The notes below the pieces were generated by a model. The model ran no database searches. It saw only the letters and a list, made by a program, of their open reading frames with translations, and was not told where the DNA came from. From Pedobacter sp. PACM 27299 (GTDB taxonomy: Bacteria > Bacteroidota > Bacteroidia > Sphingobacteriales > Sphingobacteriaceae): a stretch of 64,000 nucleotides of DNA. The stretch lies in assembly GCF_001412655.1 (NCBI RefSeq), contig NZ_CP012996.1, positions 620,001 to 684,000 of the forward strand, in the 5' to 3' direction. Position numbers and translations under genes: made by a program. This document shows positions 52,962 through 62,132 of the stretch, piece by piece. Each line of letters opens with the position of its first letter. The stretch's first letter is position 1.

Positions 52962-53812
52962 ACAGTAATGCCTTCTTTTCTCAGGATGTAATTGTAAATT
53001 CCGGTAATTGGTTTCTGGTAGATCTTTCCTACGTGGATATGGTTCTTAGTACAGATTTCTCTCAGGATGTCCTGGTAGTAAAAGGCAATGGAGCCTACAA
53101 AATGGCAATTCAGCGTTTTATAATTGTTATACTCTTTGATGTTACTGTCTACAAATTCCTGAAATCCAGCCCTTAGAATGTGCTGAATGTAAGGATGATC
53201 AGTATGATCAGCCATGAAACGGCTTACTGAAGCCAGATAGGTATTTGGAGAGGGCATCTGATACAATTGTGTCACTACCGTCTCTTTGTCGATCTGATAG
53301 GCTTTCGCGAAAGCTGCGGAAAGTTCCGGAGGCATAGTACCATAAAGATATCCAGTGATCATCTTGCGGCCGAAAAACGTGCCCGAACCCTCATCTCCCA
53401 GTACATAACCCAATCCATGATGGCCGCTGTGTACATTCTTGCCATCATAATAAGAAATGTTAGAACCAGTGCCTAGAATACAAGTCAATCCTTCCTGATC
53501 ACCGCAGGTCGCATACGCAGAACCAATCAGGTCATGCTCCACAGAAACATAAGCCTGGGTAAAAAAAGAAGAAATTCCGTTAGAAATCACTTCCACCTTA
53601 TCCGGTGAAGAGCACCCAGCGCCAAAAAAGTAAATTTCCTTCACCTGATCTGCATAAGCGGCAATTTCCTTCTTCTTAGAAAAAAGTTTAAATATGTCCT
53701 GCGCATTCAAAAAATAAGGGTTAATTCCTTGGGTGCTAAAGCTAATGGTTTCTTCCGGGGTGTATCCCATCCAATCGGTTTTAGAAGAACCGCTGTCTGC
53801 TACTAGTATCAT
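52958..53812 (-). CDS. BadF/N-acetylglucosamine kinase-like ATPase
   Basis: A 284-residue member of the ASKHA (actin/hexokinase) superfamily. The phosphate-1 loop is LVADSGSSKTDW at the N-terminus; the phosphate-2 and adenosine regions are visible as CILGTGSNISYY and HHGLGYVLGDEGSGTFFG, typical of BadF/BadG/BcrA-type and GlcNAc-kinase-like proteins. In Bacteroidota these are usually annotated as N-acetylglucosamine kinases acting in amino-sugar recycling; the substrate here is an inference. The gene lies 18 bp upstream of no clear partner: the minus-strand TolC gene precedes it by 18 bp, so it could be the tail of the efflux operon's transcript. Confidence 0.85.
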   Translation of the reverse strand: MILVADSGSSKTDWMGYTPEETISFSTQGINPYFLNAQDIFKLFSKKKEIAAYADQVKEIYFFGAGCSSPDKVEVISNGISSFFTQAYVSVEHDLIGSAYATCGDQEGLTCILGTGSNISYYDGKNVHSGHHGLGYVLGDEGSGTFFGRKMITGYLYGTMPPELSAAFAKAYQIDKETVVTQLYQMPSPNTYLASVSRFMADHTDHPYIQHILRAGFQEFVDSNIKEYNNYKTLNCHFVGSIAFYYQDILREICTKNHIHVGKIYQKPITGIYNYILRKEGITV

Positions 53813-53830
53813 TCGCTAAAAATAACAATC

Positions 53831-55168
53831 TTATTGAATATTTAACGTTCCACTGATTTCTTTTAAGCTGATTTCTGTTAGTTTTGCCTGATATTGGGCA
53901 TCTAAATAACGGGTAATAGCCGTTATAGAATTCTTTTGTGCCTCTCTGAGCTCCAATGGAGCGATACTGCCTAGTCGGTATTTCTCGAGCGTAATGTCCA
54001 GATTTTGTTTAGCGATGTCCAGATTGTGCTGCTCCACTTTCAGTAAGTCCAGATTCGTCTGGTAATTCTGAAAAGCAGTGAGCAGCTGTGCATTTAAATC
54101 CAGTCTGGTTTTCTCCAGGTTCAGCTCCGAGGAATTGATTTCTATTTTCGCATTGCGCTCATTCTGGCGCTGTAAAAAGCCATTAAAAAGATTCAGACTG
54201 GCCGTTACACCATAAGTGAAACCCTGGGCACGAAACTTCTGGTTAAATCCCGTCGGACTCGTGCTATTCGAAAACTCATAACCACTATTCAGACCAACCG
54301 TAGGGTACCGCTGTCCTTTTACCTGTTTTAAAGCCAGCTCGGCAATCTTTTTATTGATGAAAGCAGACTGTAATGTCGGACTCAACTGCTCGGTTAAACC
54401 GGCCAGTTCCGTATAGTTCAGGTTTTGTGCTATCCTGATGTTTTCATCTACTTCAAAAACCAGGTTAAGATCGCGGGCCATCACCTGGTTTAATGTCACC
54501 ATGCTGTTTTTTAGCAGGTTCTTCTGCTGCAGATAAGCGGAAGTATCTGCATTATAATCCACGGTTGCGGCCAATACATCCAGTTTTGATCCCCTGCCAA
54601 TGGCCAGTTTGTTTTGTGCAATGGTTAAGCGCATCTTAGAAATGTCTAATGATGTATCCGCTGCCATCACCAATTGCTGCTGTCTGGCAATGGCATAATA
54701 ACCACTGATCACATCGGCAACGGTAGTGAGGATGGTGCCTTTTGCAGTTACCTCTCCCAATTTCTGTAATTCCTTCAAACGGTCGTAGTTTGCAAACATC
54801 TGGAAGCCATCAAAAACTGTCCAGCCCAGCGAAGCACCATAATTCTGGTTGGTACTTCTTACGCCATCCGATTTTTTTTCTACACCTGTTGCTGCGGTTT
54901 GCACCGTATTCTGTTTGCTGCCACCCTTACTATAATCAGCGGTCAGCTGTGGCAGCATACCTGCATTTCCAGGATTCACATTGTTTTTCGCAATGCGGAT
55001 GTCATTGTTCACGAGCTTAATGTCGTAATTGTTCTTTAATGCAGTGCTGATGGCCTCTTCCAGACTCAGTTTTTGCTGTGCAAAACCAGTACTGCCCAGT
55101 AGCAACAGGGCAATGCTGAACAAGAGGTTTTTGCTTTTTAGAAGCTGATAGCTTGGAAACTGGATCAT
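53831..55168 (-). CDS. TolC-family outer-membrane efflux protein
   Basis: A 445-residue outer-membrane channel with a signal peptide (NLLFSIALLLLGSTGFAQ, cleavage near residue 31). The mature protein begins KLSLEEAISTALKNNYDIKLVNNDI, the usual TolC/OEP opening, and has two similar halves of long coiled-coil helices (second half from ~240, ending LDIAKQNLDITLEKYRLGSIAPLELREAQ). It forms the exit duct of the tripartite RND pump encoded by the two upstream genes; its start overlaps the permease stop by 4 bp, showing translational coupling. Confidence 0.93.
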   Translation of the reverse strand: MIQFPSYQLLKSKNLLFSIALLLLGSTGFAQQKLSLEEAISTALKNNYDIKLVNNDIRIAKNNVNPGNAGMLPQLTADYSKGGSKQNTVQTAATGVEKKSDGVRSTNQNYGASLGWTVFDGFQMFANYDRLKELQKLGEVTAKGTILTTVADVISGYYAIARQQQLVMAADTSLDISKMRLTIAQNKLAIGRGSKLDVLAATVDYNADTSAYLQQKNLLKNSMVTLNQVMARDLNLVFEVDENIRIAQNLNYTELAGLTEQLSPTLQSAFINKKIAELALKQVKGQRYPTVGLNSGYEFSNSTSPTGFNQKFRAQGFTYGVTASLNLFNGFLQRQNERNAKIEINSSELNLEKTRLDLNAQLLTAFQNYQTNLDLLKVEQHNLDIAKQNLDITLEKYRLGSIAPLELREAQKNSITAITRYLDAQYQAKLTEISLKEISGTLNIQ

Positions 55169-58100
55169 GATTTCTTATCGTTTTTTTCTGACGCTTCTTC
55201 TGCCAATGCGGCTTTCAGCGAAAGTTCTAATTCTGTATTTGCTTTGTGTTCTTTTGACCAGTAGGAATAAATAGCCGGGATCACAAATAAGGTCAGGATC
55301 AAGGCGAACATGGTTCCTCCAACGATCACAATTCCCATCCCCATCCTGCTTTTTGCAGCAGCGCCTAAAGCCATTGCAATTGGCAATGCCCCGATGGCAA
55401 TCGCCAGACTGGTCATTAAAATTGGCCTTAACCTGGAAACAGAAGCTTCCCGGATGGCATCATGCACGCTTTTACCGGTTTCTTTCAGCTGGTTGGCAAA
55501 CTCCACGATCAGGATCCCGTTTTTGGTCACCAGACCGATGAGCATAATCGTCCCAATCTGACTAAAAATATTCCAGCTTTGCCCGAAAAGCCAGAGCGAT
55601 AAAAATGCACCGGCAACGGCCATTGGTACGGTTAAGATGATGATGATCGGATCAATAAAGCTTTCAAATTGTGCGGATAAAATCAGGTACACCAGCAATA
55701 GCGCCAGGCCAAAGGCAAACATGGTATTGGAAGAACTTTCCTTGAAATCTCTGGATTCTCCACCAAGATCTGTAGAGAAAGATTCGTCCAGAATTTTCTC
55801 AGAAATCCGGTCCATGGCCGCAATTCCTTCGCCAATACTTTTACCTGGAGCTAAACCTGCGGAAACAGTAGCAGAGATGAAACGATTATTTCTATACAGT
55901 TGCGGCGGACTGCTTTTTTCAATTGCCGTCACCAGGTTATCAATCTGGATCAGCTCGCCCTTGTCATTTCTGACATATACTGAACTTAAATCCAAAGGAT
56001 CTTTACGGTCGTTCATCTCAAACTGCCCGATCACCTGGTATTGTTTGCCATTCATGAAGAAATAAGAGAAACGCTGTCCGCTCAATCCCAATTGCAGCGC
56101 AAGGCCGATATCGGAAACGGATACCCCCAGATTTCTCGCCTTATCCCGGTCAATGGTCAAATCAATCTCCGGTTTATTAAATTTCAGGTCTACATCGGAG
56201 GTCGTAAAAGTCGGATCTTTAGCCACCTCATCCATAAACAAAGGCATTTTTTCACGAAGCTTTTCGAAGTTTTGTGCCTGAATGATATAGTTCACCGGCA
56301 ATCCCCCACGACGGCCCACAGAAATGGTAGGCTGCTGCGTAACGACAACTTTCCCTTCCGTATAACCTCTGGTAATTTTAGTCAGCTTGGCAGCAATTTC
56401 ATCCTGTGTCCTGCCACGGTCGCCCGGATCACTTAAGCCCATCCGGATGAAACCACTATTCGTAGATCCCGAACCTCCAAATCCTGGAGAGGTGATGGTA
56501 ATATTTACCTTCGTTTCTGGAATAGAATCACTGATCATCTGCTGGATTTTCAGCATGAAACGATCCGTGTATTCAAAAGAAGATCCCTCAGGGGTAGTGA
56601 CCCTCATATTGATGGCACTCCTATCGTCATAAGGGGCGGTTTCTTTCGGTAACAGCTGCCAGAAAAGCCCGATAACAGCCACACATACTACAATAATCGG
56701 AATGGCCAGCCATTTTTTATCCAGGAATTTATTCAGATTTTCCGCATAACTTTCATTCAGCCTCACAAAATATGGCTCAGTCATGTTGTAAAACTTCGAT
56801 TTTTTATGCCCCGTTGATTTCATCAGGTAGGCATTCAGCATCGGTGTTAGCGTTAAAGATACGAATGCCGAGATGAGGACCGCGGCACCGATCACGATCC
56901 CGAACTCCCGAAAGAGCCGGCCCACAAATCCTTCTAAAAAGATCACCGGTAAGAATACAGCGGCCAAAGTGACTGAGATCGAAATCACCGCAAAGAAAAT
57001 CTCATTGGAACCTTTAATGGCAGCTTCAAAAGGAGAATAGCCTTCTTCCACTTTCTTGAAAATATTTTCTGTGACTACAATCCCGTCATCCACCACCAGA
57101 CCAGTAGCCAGTACAATCGCCAGGAGCGACAATACGTTGATCGAGAAGCCGAAAATGTACATGATAAAGAAGGTGAATACCAAGGATACAGGAATGTCAA
57201 TTAATGGACGGATGGCGATAGCCCAATCCCTAAAGAACAGGTAAATGATTAGGATCACGAGTACCAGGGACAGCATAATGGTTTCTGCAACTTCGGTCAC
57301 CGACATTTTGATGAACTTCGTATTGTCTAAAGAGATATTTAGTTTAATATCTTCTGGGATGTCCTTTTTTAACTGCTCAAATCTTTTATCGAATTCCTTG
57401 GAAATTTCCAGGTAATTGGCCCCCGGCTGTGGGATCAAGCCCACGGCAACCATTGGTTTTCCCGATTCCCTTAAAATGGTTTCTTCGTTCTCTGAGCCTA
57501 AAGCGGCATAACCGATGTCCTTCAGACGCACCACCTGATCTCCGTCGTTTTTCAGGATCAGGTTATTAAATTCATCTTCATTGGTCAGTTTACCCAATGT
57601 TTTTACAATCAACTCCGTATTGGCTCCGGTAATTTTTCCGGAAGGCAGCTCTACGTTTTCATTGTTCAGGGCAGTCACGATGTCCTGTGTAGTTAAACCA
57701 TAAGCCGCCAGTTTATCCGGAGAAATCCGGATGCGCATCGCATATTTCCGCTGTCCCTGAATTTGTACACTGCTCACACCGGTAATGGTTTGGAGACGGT
57801 CTGCAATCACATTTTCAGCATAATCACTCAGCTCCATGACATTCCTTTTATCACTTTGAATGGTCATGGTGATGATGGCATCGGAGTTGGCATCCGCTTT
57901 ACTCACTACCGGATTTCCATCAATATCTTTCGGTAAACTTCTTGCTGCCTGAGAAACTTTATCCCTCACGTCATTCGCCGCGTCATCAATGTCTTTGTTC
58001 AGGTTAAATTCTATGGTAATATTACTGCTTCCCTGATTACTGGAAGAAGAAATGTTCCTGATCCCATCAATTCCGTTGATAGATTTCTCCAGAGGTTCTG

Positions 58101-58290
58101 TTATCTGTGACTCAATAATGTCTGAATTCGCTCCAGGATAGGAGGTTCTTACCGAAACTACGGTAGGATCGATGTTCGGGTATTCCCGGACACCCAGAAA
58201 ATTATAGCCGATCACCCCAAAAAGGAGGATCATGAGGTTCATTACGATGGCCAGAACGGGCCTCTTTATACTGGTGGTTGAAATACTCAT
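55165..58290 (-). CDS. RND efflux permease (HAE1/AcrB-like)
   Basis: A 1041-residue inner-membrane transporter with twelve expected helices and two large periplasmic loops. Features include the first helix after SISTTSIKRPVLAIVMNLMILLFGVIGY, helix 4 with the proton-relay acidic residues in LATGLVVDDGIVVTENIF, GSNEIFFAVISISVTLAAVFLPVIFLEG, and the symmetric LIGLVTKNGILIVEFANQ and SRLRPILMTSLAIAIGALPIA in the second half. These fit hydrophobic/amphiphilic-compound exporters (multidrug). It is flanked by the adaptor (9-bp gap) and TolC (4-bp overlap). Substrates cannot be predicted; a charged C-terminal tail (EEASEKNDKKS) is cytoplasmic. Confidence 0.95.
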   Translation of the reverse strand: MSISTTSIKRPVLAIVMNLMILLFGVIGYNFLGVREYPNIDPTVVSVRTSYPGANSDIIESQITEPLEKSINGIDGIRNISSSSNQGSSNITIEFNLNKDIDDAANDVRDKVSQAARSLPKDIDGNPVVSKADANSDAIITMTIQSDKRNVMELSDYAENVIADRLQTITGVSSVQIQGQRKYAMRIRISPDKLAAYGLTTQDIVTALNNENVELPSGKITGANTELIVKTLGKLTNEDEFNNLILKNDGDQVVRLKDIGYAALGSENEETILRESGKPMVAVGLIPQPGANYLEISKEFDKRFEQLKKDIPEDIKLNISLDNTKFIKMSVTEVAETIMLSLVLVILIIYLFFRDWAIAIRPLIDIPVSLVFTFFIMYIFGFSINVLSLLAIVLATGLVVDDGIVVTENIFKKVEEGYSPFEAAIKGSNEIFFAVISISVTLAAVFLPVIFLEGFVGRLFREFGIVIGAAVLISAFVSLTLTPMLNAYLMKSTGHKKSKFYNMTEPYFVRLNESYAENLNKFLDKKWLAIPIIVVCVAVIGLFWQLLPKETAPYDDRSAINMRVTTPEGSSFEYTDRFMLKIQQMISDSIPETKVNITITSPGFGGSGSTNSGFIRMGLSDPGDRGRTQDEIAAKLTKITRGYTEGKVVVTQQPTISVGRRGGLPVNYIIQAQNFEKLREKMPLFMDEVAKDPTFTTSDVDLKFNKPEIDLTIDRDKARNLGVSVSDIGLALQLGLSGQRFSYFFMNGKQYQVIGQFEMNDRKDPLDLSSVYVRNDKGELIQIDNLVTAIEKSSPPQLYRNNRFISATVSAGLAPGKSIGEGIAAMDRISEKILDESFSTDLGGESRDFKESSSNTMFAFGLALLLVYLILSAQFESFIDPIIIILTVPMAVAGAFLSLWLFGQSWNIFSQIGTIMLIGLVTKNGILIVEFANQLKETGKSVHDAIREASVSRLRPILMTSLAIAIGALPIAMALGAAAKSRMGMGIVIVGGTMFALILTLFVIPAIYSYWSKEHKANTELELSLKAALAEEASEKNDKKS

Positions 58291-58299
58291 AAATAAAAC

Positions 58300-59376
58300 T
58301 TAATTTTTAACCACAGTTACTTTCACAGGAGCATCCTGCTTTAAGGCCATTGCACCAGTAGTGAGCACGGTATCACCCACTTTTAATCCCGAAGTAATTA
58401 CAATATTTTCCGCAGTACGCGTTCCCGCTTCCACAGGAATCTGCTGTGCTTTTCCATTTTTGCTGATGAAGACTGTTTTTCCTTTTAAGACCGGAATGAT
58501 GGCTTCATTTGGAATGAGGATCGCATCTTTTGCTGTGCTTAGCGCCAGTTTAATTTTTGCAAATGAACCCGGACGAAGTTCCTGATCTGGATTAGGAACC
58601 AATGCTTTTATTTGTAAAGTTCTGGTTGCGGTATTGATGCCCGGCTCAATCGCATATACCCTTCCCGTAAATGTTTTCGGATAACCATCAGTGGTAAAGG
58701 AAATGTCAGCACCTGATTTAATCTGTCCGATGTATTTTTCCGGAACAGAGAAGCTCAGTTTTAAGGGGTTGATGCTGGATAAATTGGCGATCACCATCGT
58801 AGGAGTTAAATAAACACCTTCAGAGATAGAGCGCAAGCCTATTTTTCCATTAAATGGGGCATAAATAGCAGTTTTTGCCAGCTGCGCACGCACCAGCTGT
58901 ACCTGGGCTTTTAAAGATTGCAGGTTGGCCAACGAGGTATCATATTCTTCCTGACTAATTGCGCCTTTATCCAATAGCTGTTTAGAGCGGTTTTCATTGG
59001 TTGCACTCAAACTTTGTTTGGTCAGTGCATCCTGTAATTGTGCCTGTATGTCGCGGTCGTTGATTTTTACCAGCAAACTGCCTTTGGTTACATTAGAGCC
59101 TTCTTTGAAATTAATTTTGGTCACCAATCCTGATACCTCCGAACGCAGGTCTACAGTTTCATTGGCCTCCAGTGTTCCGGTGATGTCTATATTGCTGTCA
59201 AAATCACCCGTAGAAACTACCATTCCATTCACTTGTAAACCCTTTGCCGGAGCTCCCTTGCCTTTCGACATTCCGGGGCCGTCGCCGGCAATTTTTTTAT
59301 TCGCTGAAATCCGATAGTAAACTAAATAGGCGATGCCTAGAGCGATGAGGGTATAGATAATGTACCTTAGTTTCAT
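58300..59376 (-). CDS. RND efflux periplasmic adaptor (membrane fusion protein)
   Basis: A 358-residue protein with an N-terminal membrane anchor (LRYIIYTLIALGIAYLVYY) and the adaptor layout: beta-barrel and lipoyl half-motifs (VDLRSEVSGLVTKINFKEGSNVTKGSLLVKI, later AIYAPFNGKIGLRSISEGVYL), an alpha-hairpin in between (~130-185, ISQEEYDTSLANLQSLKAQ), and a membrane-proximal domain (ILIPNEAIIPVLKGKTVFI). It bridges permease and TolC in the periplasm. I start at the ATG at 59376, at the anchor; the frame opens 10 codons upstream. It heads the operon; a TATTTTTG box on the minus strand (59408-59415) lies ~32 bp upstream. Confidence 0.92.
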   Translation of the reverse strand: MKLRYIIYTLIALGIAYLVYYRISANKKIAGDGPGMSKGKGAPAKGLQVNGMVVSTGDFDSNIDITGTLEANETVDLRSEVSGLVTKINFKEGSNVTKGSLLVKINDRDIQAQLQDALTKQSLSATNENRSKQLLDKGAISQEEYDTSLANLQSLKAQVQLVRAQLAKTAIYAPFNGKIGLRSISEGVYLTPTMVIANLSSINPLKLSFSVPEKYIGQIKSGADISFTTDGYPKTFTGRVYAIEPGINTATRTLQIKALVPNPDQELRPGSFAKIKLALSTAKDAILIPNEAIIPVLKGKTVFISKNGKAQQIPVEAGTRTAENIVITSGLKVGDTVLTTGAMALKQDAPVKVTVVKN

Positions 59377-59407
59377 ATTTGTGTGGTGTGTGGGGTAATG
59401 TAACAAG

Positions 59408-59415
59408 CAAAAATA
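59408..59415 (-). promoter_or_regulatory. Predicted -7 box of the RND efflux operon
   Basis: On the minus strand this reads TATTTTTG, matching TAnnTTTG, 31 nt upstream of the adaptor ATG. No repressor gene is adjacent, so the regulation of the pump is not evident from this window. Confidence 0.4.
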
Positions 59416-59501
59416 TTTATTTAAACCGCCTCTAATCGCTTGTATTAAGGATGTTACAGCTTAATTGTCAATTTAAAGGCAAGCAAAAAAGGATAAGTCA
59501 T

Positions 59502-59509
59502 AAATTTGC
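59502..59509 (+). promoter_or_regulatory. Predicted -7 box upstream of the M61 peptidase
   Basis: TAAATTTG matches TAnnTTTG; transcription from it would give a leader of ~145 nt before the ATG at 59661. The gene also has an AGGA ribosome-binding-like sequence about 10 nt before the ATG, stronger than most genes here. Confidence 0.35.
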
Positions 59510-59660
59510 GAAACAGTATGACCCTTGAAAAGGCAGATGGTTTAGCGTAATTTAGGCAATTCGTATAATAATTGTGTGACAAAAGGAAAAGACCGGTGAG
59601 GCGCTTAACTGAGCCGATGAAAAGATCTGGGAAATATTAAAATCAGCAGGAAACAATTCA

Positions 59661-61451
59661 ATGAAAAAAACAGTAACAGGATTAGTATTATTACTATCAT
59701 TAGGTATGACCGCAAAATCGCAGGTGAAAGTAGATTTCGAGGTGAGCTTTATAGAGCCACAAGCCCACTATGTGGAAATGGAAATGAACATTTCCGGATT
59801 AACAAAAGACTATGTAGATGTAAAGATGCCAGTATGGGCACCAGGTTCTTACCTGATTCGTGAGTTTGAGAAAAGTGTAGAAGATTTTACGGCTACGGCG
59901 AACGGCAAACCTGCAAAATTTGAGAAAGTAAGAAAAAATGCCTGGAGGGTCTATTCAGCAAAAGCGAAAAACGTAAAAATTAAATATAGAGTGTATGCAT
60001 TTGAAGTTTCGGTGCGTACTTCTTTCATAGACGACCGCCATGCTTTCCTATCGAGCACTGGTATTTTCATGTATCCTGATGGAATGCTGAACCTGCCAAG
60101 TACGGTAAAAGTGATCCCTTTTAAAGGATGGACACAGGTATCTACAGGTTTAGAGCCGGTACCAGGAAAGGCTTTCACCTATACAGCAGCAGATTTTGAT
60201 ATTTTATTCGATAGCCCTATAGAAGTGGGGAATCAGGATATCTTCGAATTTGAAGCTTCCGGTGTAAAACATACAGTAGCGATGTTTGGTGGTGGTAACT
60301 ACGATAAAGAGCGCTTGAAAGTAGATATGGCGAAAGTTGTGGAGCAGGGAACCGCTATTTATGGCGAAAACCCGAACAAACATTACACCTTTATTGTGCA
60401 TAACTTTTCAAGAGGCGGCGGCGGTTTAGAGCATTTAAACTCTACGGTACTTGGCGCTTCCCGCGATGCTTACAATACACCAGAAGGTTATTTAGGCTTC
60501 ATGAATCTGGTAGCTCATGAATATTATCATTTATGGAACGTGAAAAGAATGCGCCCGATCGCTTTAGGCCCATTTGATTACGACAATGAGAATTATACCA
60601 CCAACTTATGGGTATCGGAAGGTTTCACGTCTTACTATGAGAACAAACTGGTATTGCGTGCAGGTTTTATAAATCAGCAGGAATTTGTAGATGGATTGGT
60701 AACCGCAGTAGCCAATGTATCCAATACACCGGGTGCTAAAGTACAGTCTGCAGCAGAATCTAGTTACGATGCCTGGATCAAAGGATACAGACCAAATGAA
60801 AACTCTAACAACACGGGTGTTTCTTATTACAGCAAAGGTGAAGTAGTAGGTCTATTGATGGACATCGAAATTGCGAATGCAACAAAAGGAAAGAAAAGTC
60901 TGGATGATGTGATGAAAGCGATGTACCTGCAAGGGAAAAAATTAAACAGAGGATATACTGATGCTGAATTTAAGGCAATGGTAGAAAAAATCAGCGGGCA
61001 GGATTTTACTGATTTCTGGGCTAAATATGTGACAGGTACGCATCCATTGGAGTATGATAAATACTTAGGATATGCAGGGATCAAGGTCAAAAATGAAAAC
61101 GAAGGAAAACAAATTCCTTATGTTGGTGTAGCAGCAAAGAAAACTGAAGGAAGAATTTTCATCTCTGCAGTATCGAGAAATTCGGCTGCATGGGTAGACG
61201 GCCTGAATGTAAATGATGAACTGATCAGCGTCAATGGTGTTCCGGTACGCGCAGTGGTTTTAGACCGTATGCCGGTGATTGCCAACAGCAAAGTAGGTGA
61301 GGTCATTACAGTGAAAATAGCAAGAGATGGCTTGGAAAGAGATTTCAAGGTAACGCTAAAAGCGAATCCAAACTTAAAACTACTAGCGGAAATGGATCCT
61401 AATGCCAGTGCCACGGCAGTTGCGGTACGTAAAGGCTGGATGGGTATTTAA
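59661..61451 (+). CDS. M61-family metallopeptidase with PDZ domain
   Basis: A 596-residue exported zinc peptidase of the glycyl-aminopeptidase family. Signal peptide: KKTVTGLVLLLSLGMTAKSQ. An N-terminal beta domain (~20-175) includes VWAPGSYLIREFEKSVEDF. The catalytic gluzincin-like domain has the zinc motif H286-E-Y-Y-H290 in LVAHEYYHLWNVKR, with the downstream glutamate ligand in LWVSEGFTSYYEN. A C-terminal PDZ domain (~475-575; RIFISAVSRNSAAWVDGLNVNDELISVNG) probably binds substrate C-termini. All active-site motifs are intact. It is a single gene, divergent from the efflux operon, closed by a long terminator. Natural substrates in Bacteroidota are unknown. Confidence 0.93.
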   Translation: MKKTVTGLVLLLSLGMTAKSQVKVDFEVSFIEPQAHYVEMEMNISGLTKDYVDVKMPVWAPGSYLIREFEKSVEDFTATANGKPAKFEKVRKNAWRVYSAKAKNVKIKYRVYAFEVSVRTSFIDDRHAFLSSTGIFMYPDGMLNLPSTVKVIPFKGWTQVSTGLEPVPGKAFTYTAADFDILFDSPIEVGNQDIFEFEASGVKHTVAMFGGGNYDKERLKVDMAKVVEQGTAIYGENPNKHYTFIVHNFSRGGGGLEHLNSTVLGASRDAYNTPEGYLGFMNLVAHEYYHLWNVKRMRPIALGPFDYDNENYTTNLWVSEGFTSYYENKLVLRAGFINQQEFVDGLVTAVANVSNTPGAKVQSAAESSYDAWIKGYRPNENSNNTGVSYYSKGEVVGLLMDIEIANATKGKKSLDDVMKAMYLQGKKLNRGYTDAEFKAMVEKISGQDFTDFWAKYVTGTHPLEYDKYLGYAGIKVKNENEGKQIPYVGVAAKKTEGRIFISAVSRNSAAWVDGLNVNDELISVNGVPVRAVVLDRMPVIANSKVGEVITVKIARDGLERDFKVTLKANPNLKLLAEMDPNASATAVAVRKGWMGI

Positions 61452-61468
61452 ATCGCTGGATAACCTAT

Positions 61469-61517
61469 AAAAAAAGGGTTAATCTGCATAAACTTATGCA
61501 GATTAACCCTTTTTTTA
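61469..61517. terminator. Bidirectional terminator
   Basis: A ~22-bp perfect inverted repeat (core GGGTTAATCTGCATAA) flanked by an A-run on the left and a T7 run on the right. It lies between the plus-strand M61 gene and the minus-strand barrel-protein gene and should stop both. Confidence 0.92.
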
Positions 61518-61535
61518 ATTCGTTTTTTTACGAAA

Positions 61536-62015
61536 TTAGAACGTGAAACGGATAGATAGTCCTACGCCAGAAGCGTCGAAATCTGTTTCAGGAACCAATC
61601 CGATTGCTGGTTTCCAGTCTAAAGAAAGGTTAATTGGTGCATCAGCAAATTTGTAATCCAAACCTAAAACACCGTCTACTCCTAAATAAAGGTCGCTGCC
61701 ATTGTGTGGTTTGTATTTAACAGATCCTACGGTACCACCAATACCATAGTACCAGTTTAAACCTGCAGCATTGTTGATCGGGTTATAGATTTCATATAAA
61801 CCAGTTACGCGGAAATAATTCGAATGATCCGTAGATCTAAAGTTGGCAATTAAATCTATCATTTTATTTCCACCCAATGTTGTTTTGAAAGTCACACCGT
61901 TCGCAGCACCAAAGCGACCACCGATAGCATTCTTGTAACTTTGCGCGTTTGAAGTGGATTGGAATGCAAACGTAGCAATCACTGATAGACAAATAATAGT
62001 AAGTAATTTCTTCAT
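61536..62015 (-). CDS. Small outer-membrane beta-barrel protein
   Basis: A 159-residue protein with a signal peptide (KKLLTIICLSVIATFAFQSTSNAQ). The mature ~135 residues are built of amphipathic strands (IGGRFGAANGVTFKTTLG, YFRVTGLYEIYN, LNWYYGIGGTVGSVKY, LYLGVDGVLGLDYKF) and end in a terminal aromatic residue (VGLSIRFTF), the typical barrel-assembly signal. It resembles small 8-strand outer-membrane proteins common in Bacteroidota; function unknown. It is a single gene between a strong bidirectional terminator and the envelope operon upstream. Confidence 0.82.
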   Translation of the reverse strand: MKKLLTIICLSVIATFAFQSTSNAQSYKNAIGGRFGAANGVTFKTTLGGNKMIDLIANFRSTDHSNYFRVTGLYEIYNPINNAAGLNWYYGIGGTVGSVKYKPHNGSDLYLGVDGVLGLDYKFADAPINLSLDWKPAIGLVPETDFDASGVGLSIRFTF

Positions 62016-62132
62016 AATTGTGTTTTATTTAATTTTTATAGCTGATTCGTGTCATAACAACTATTGTGCCGTATTCAACTTAAAGGGCTAATCGTGTAAC
62101 ATTTTAGTGGTGACTTAAGGTCTGATTTGGCG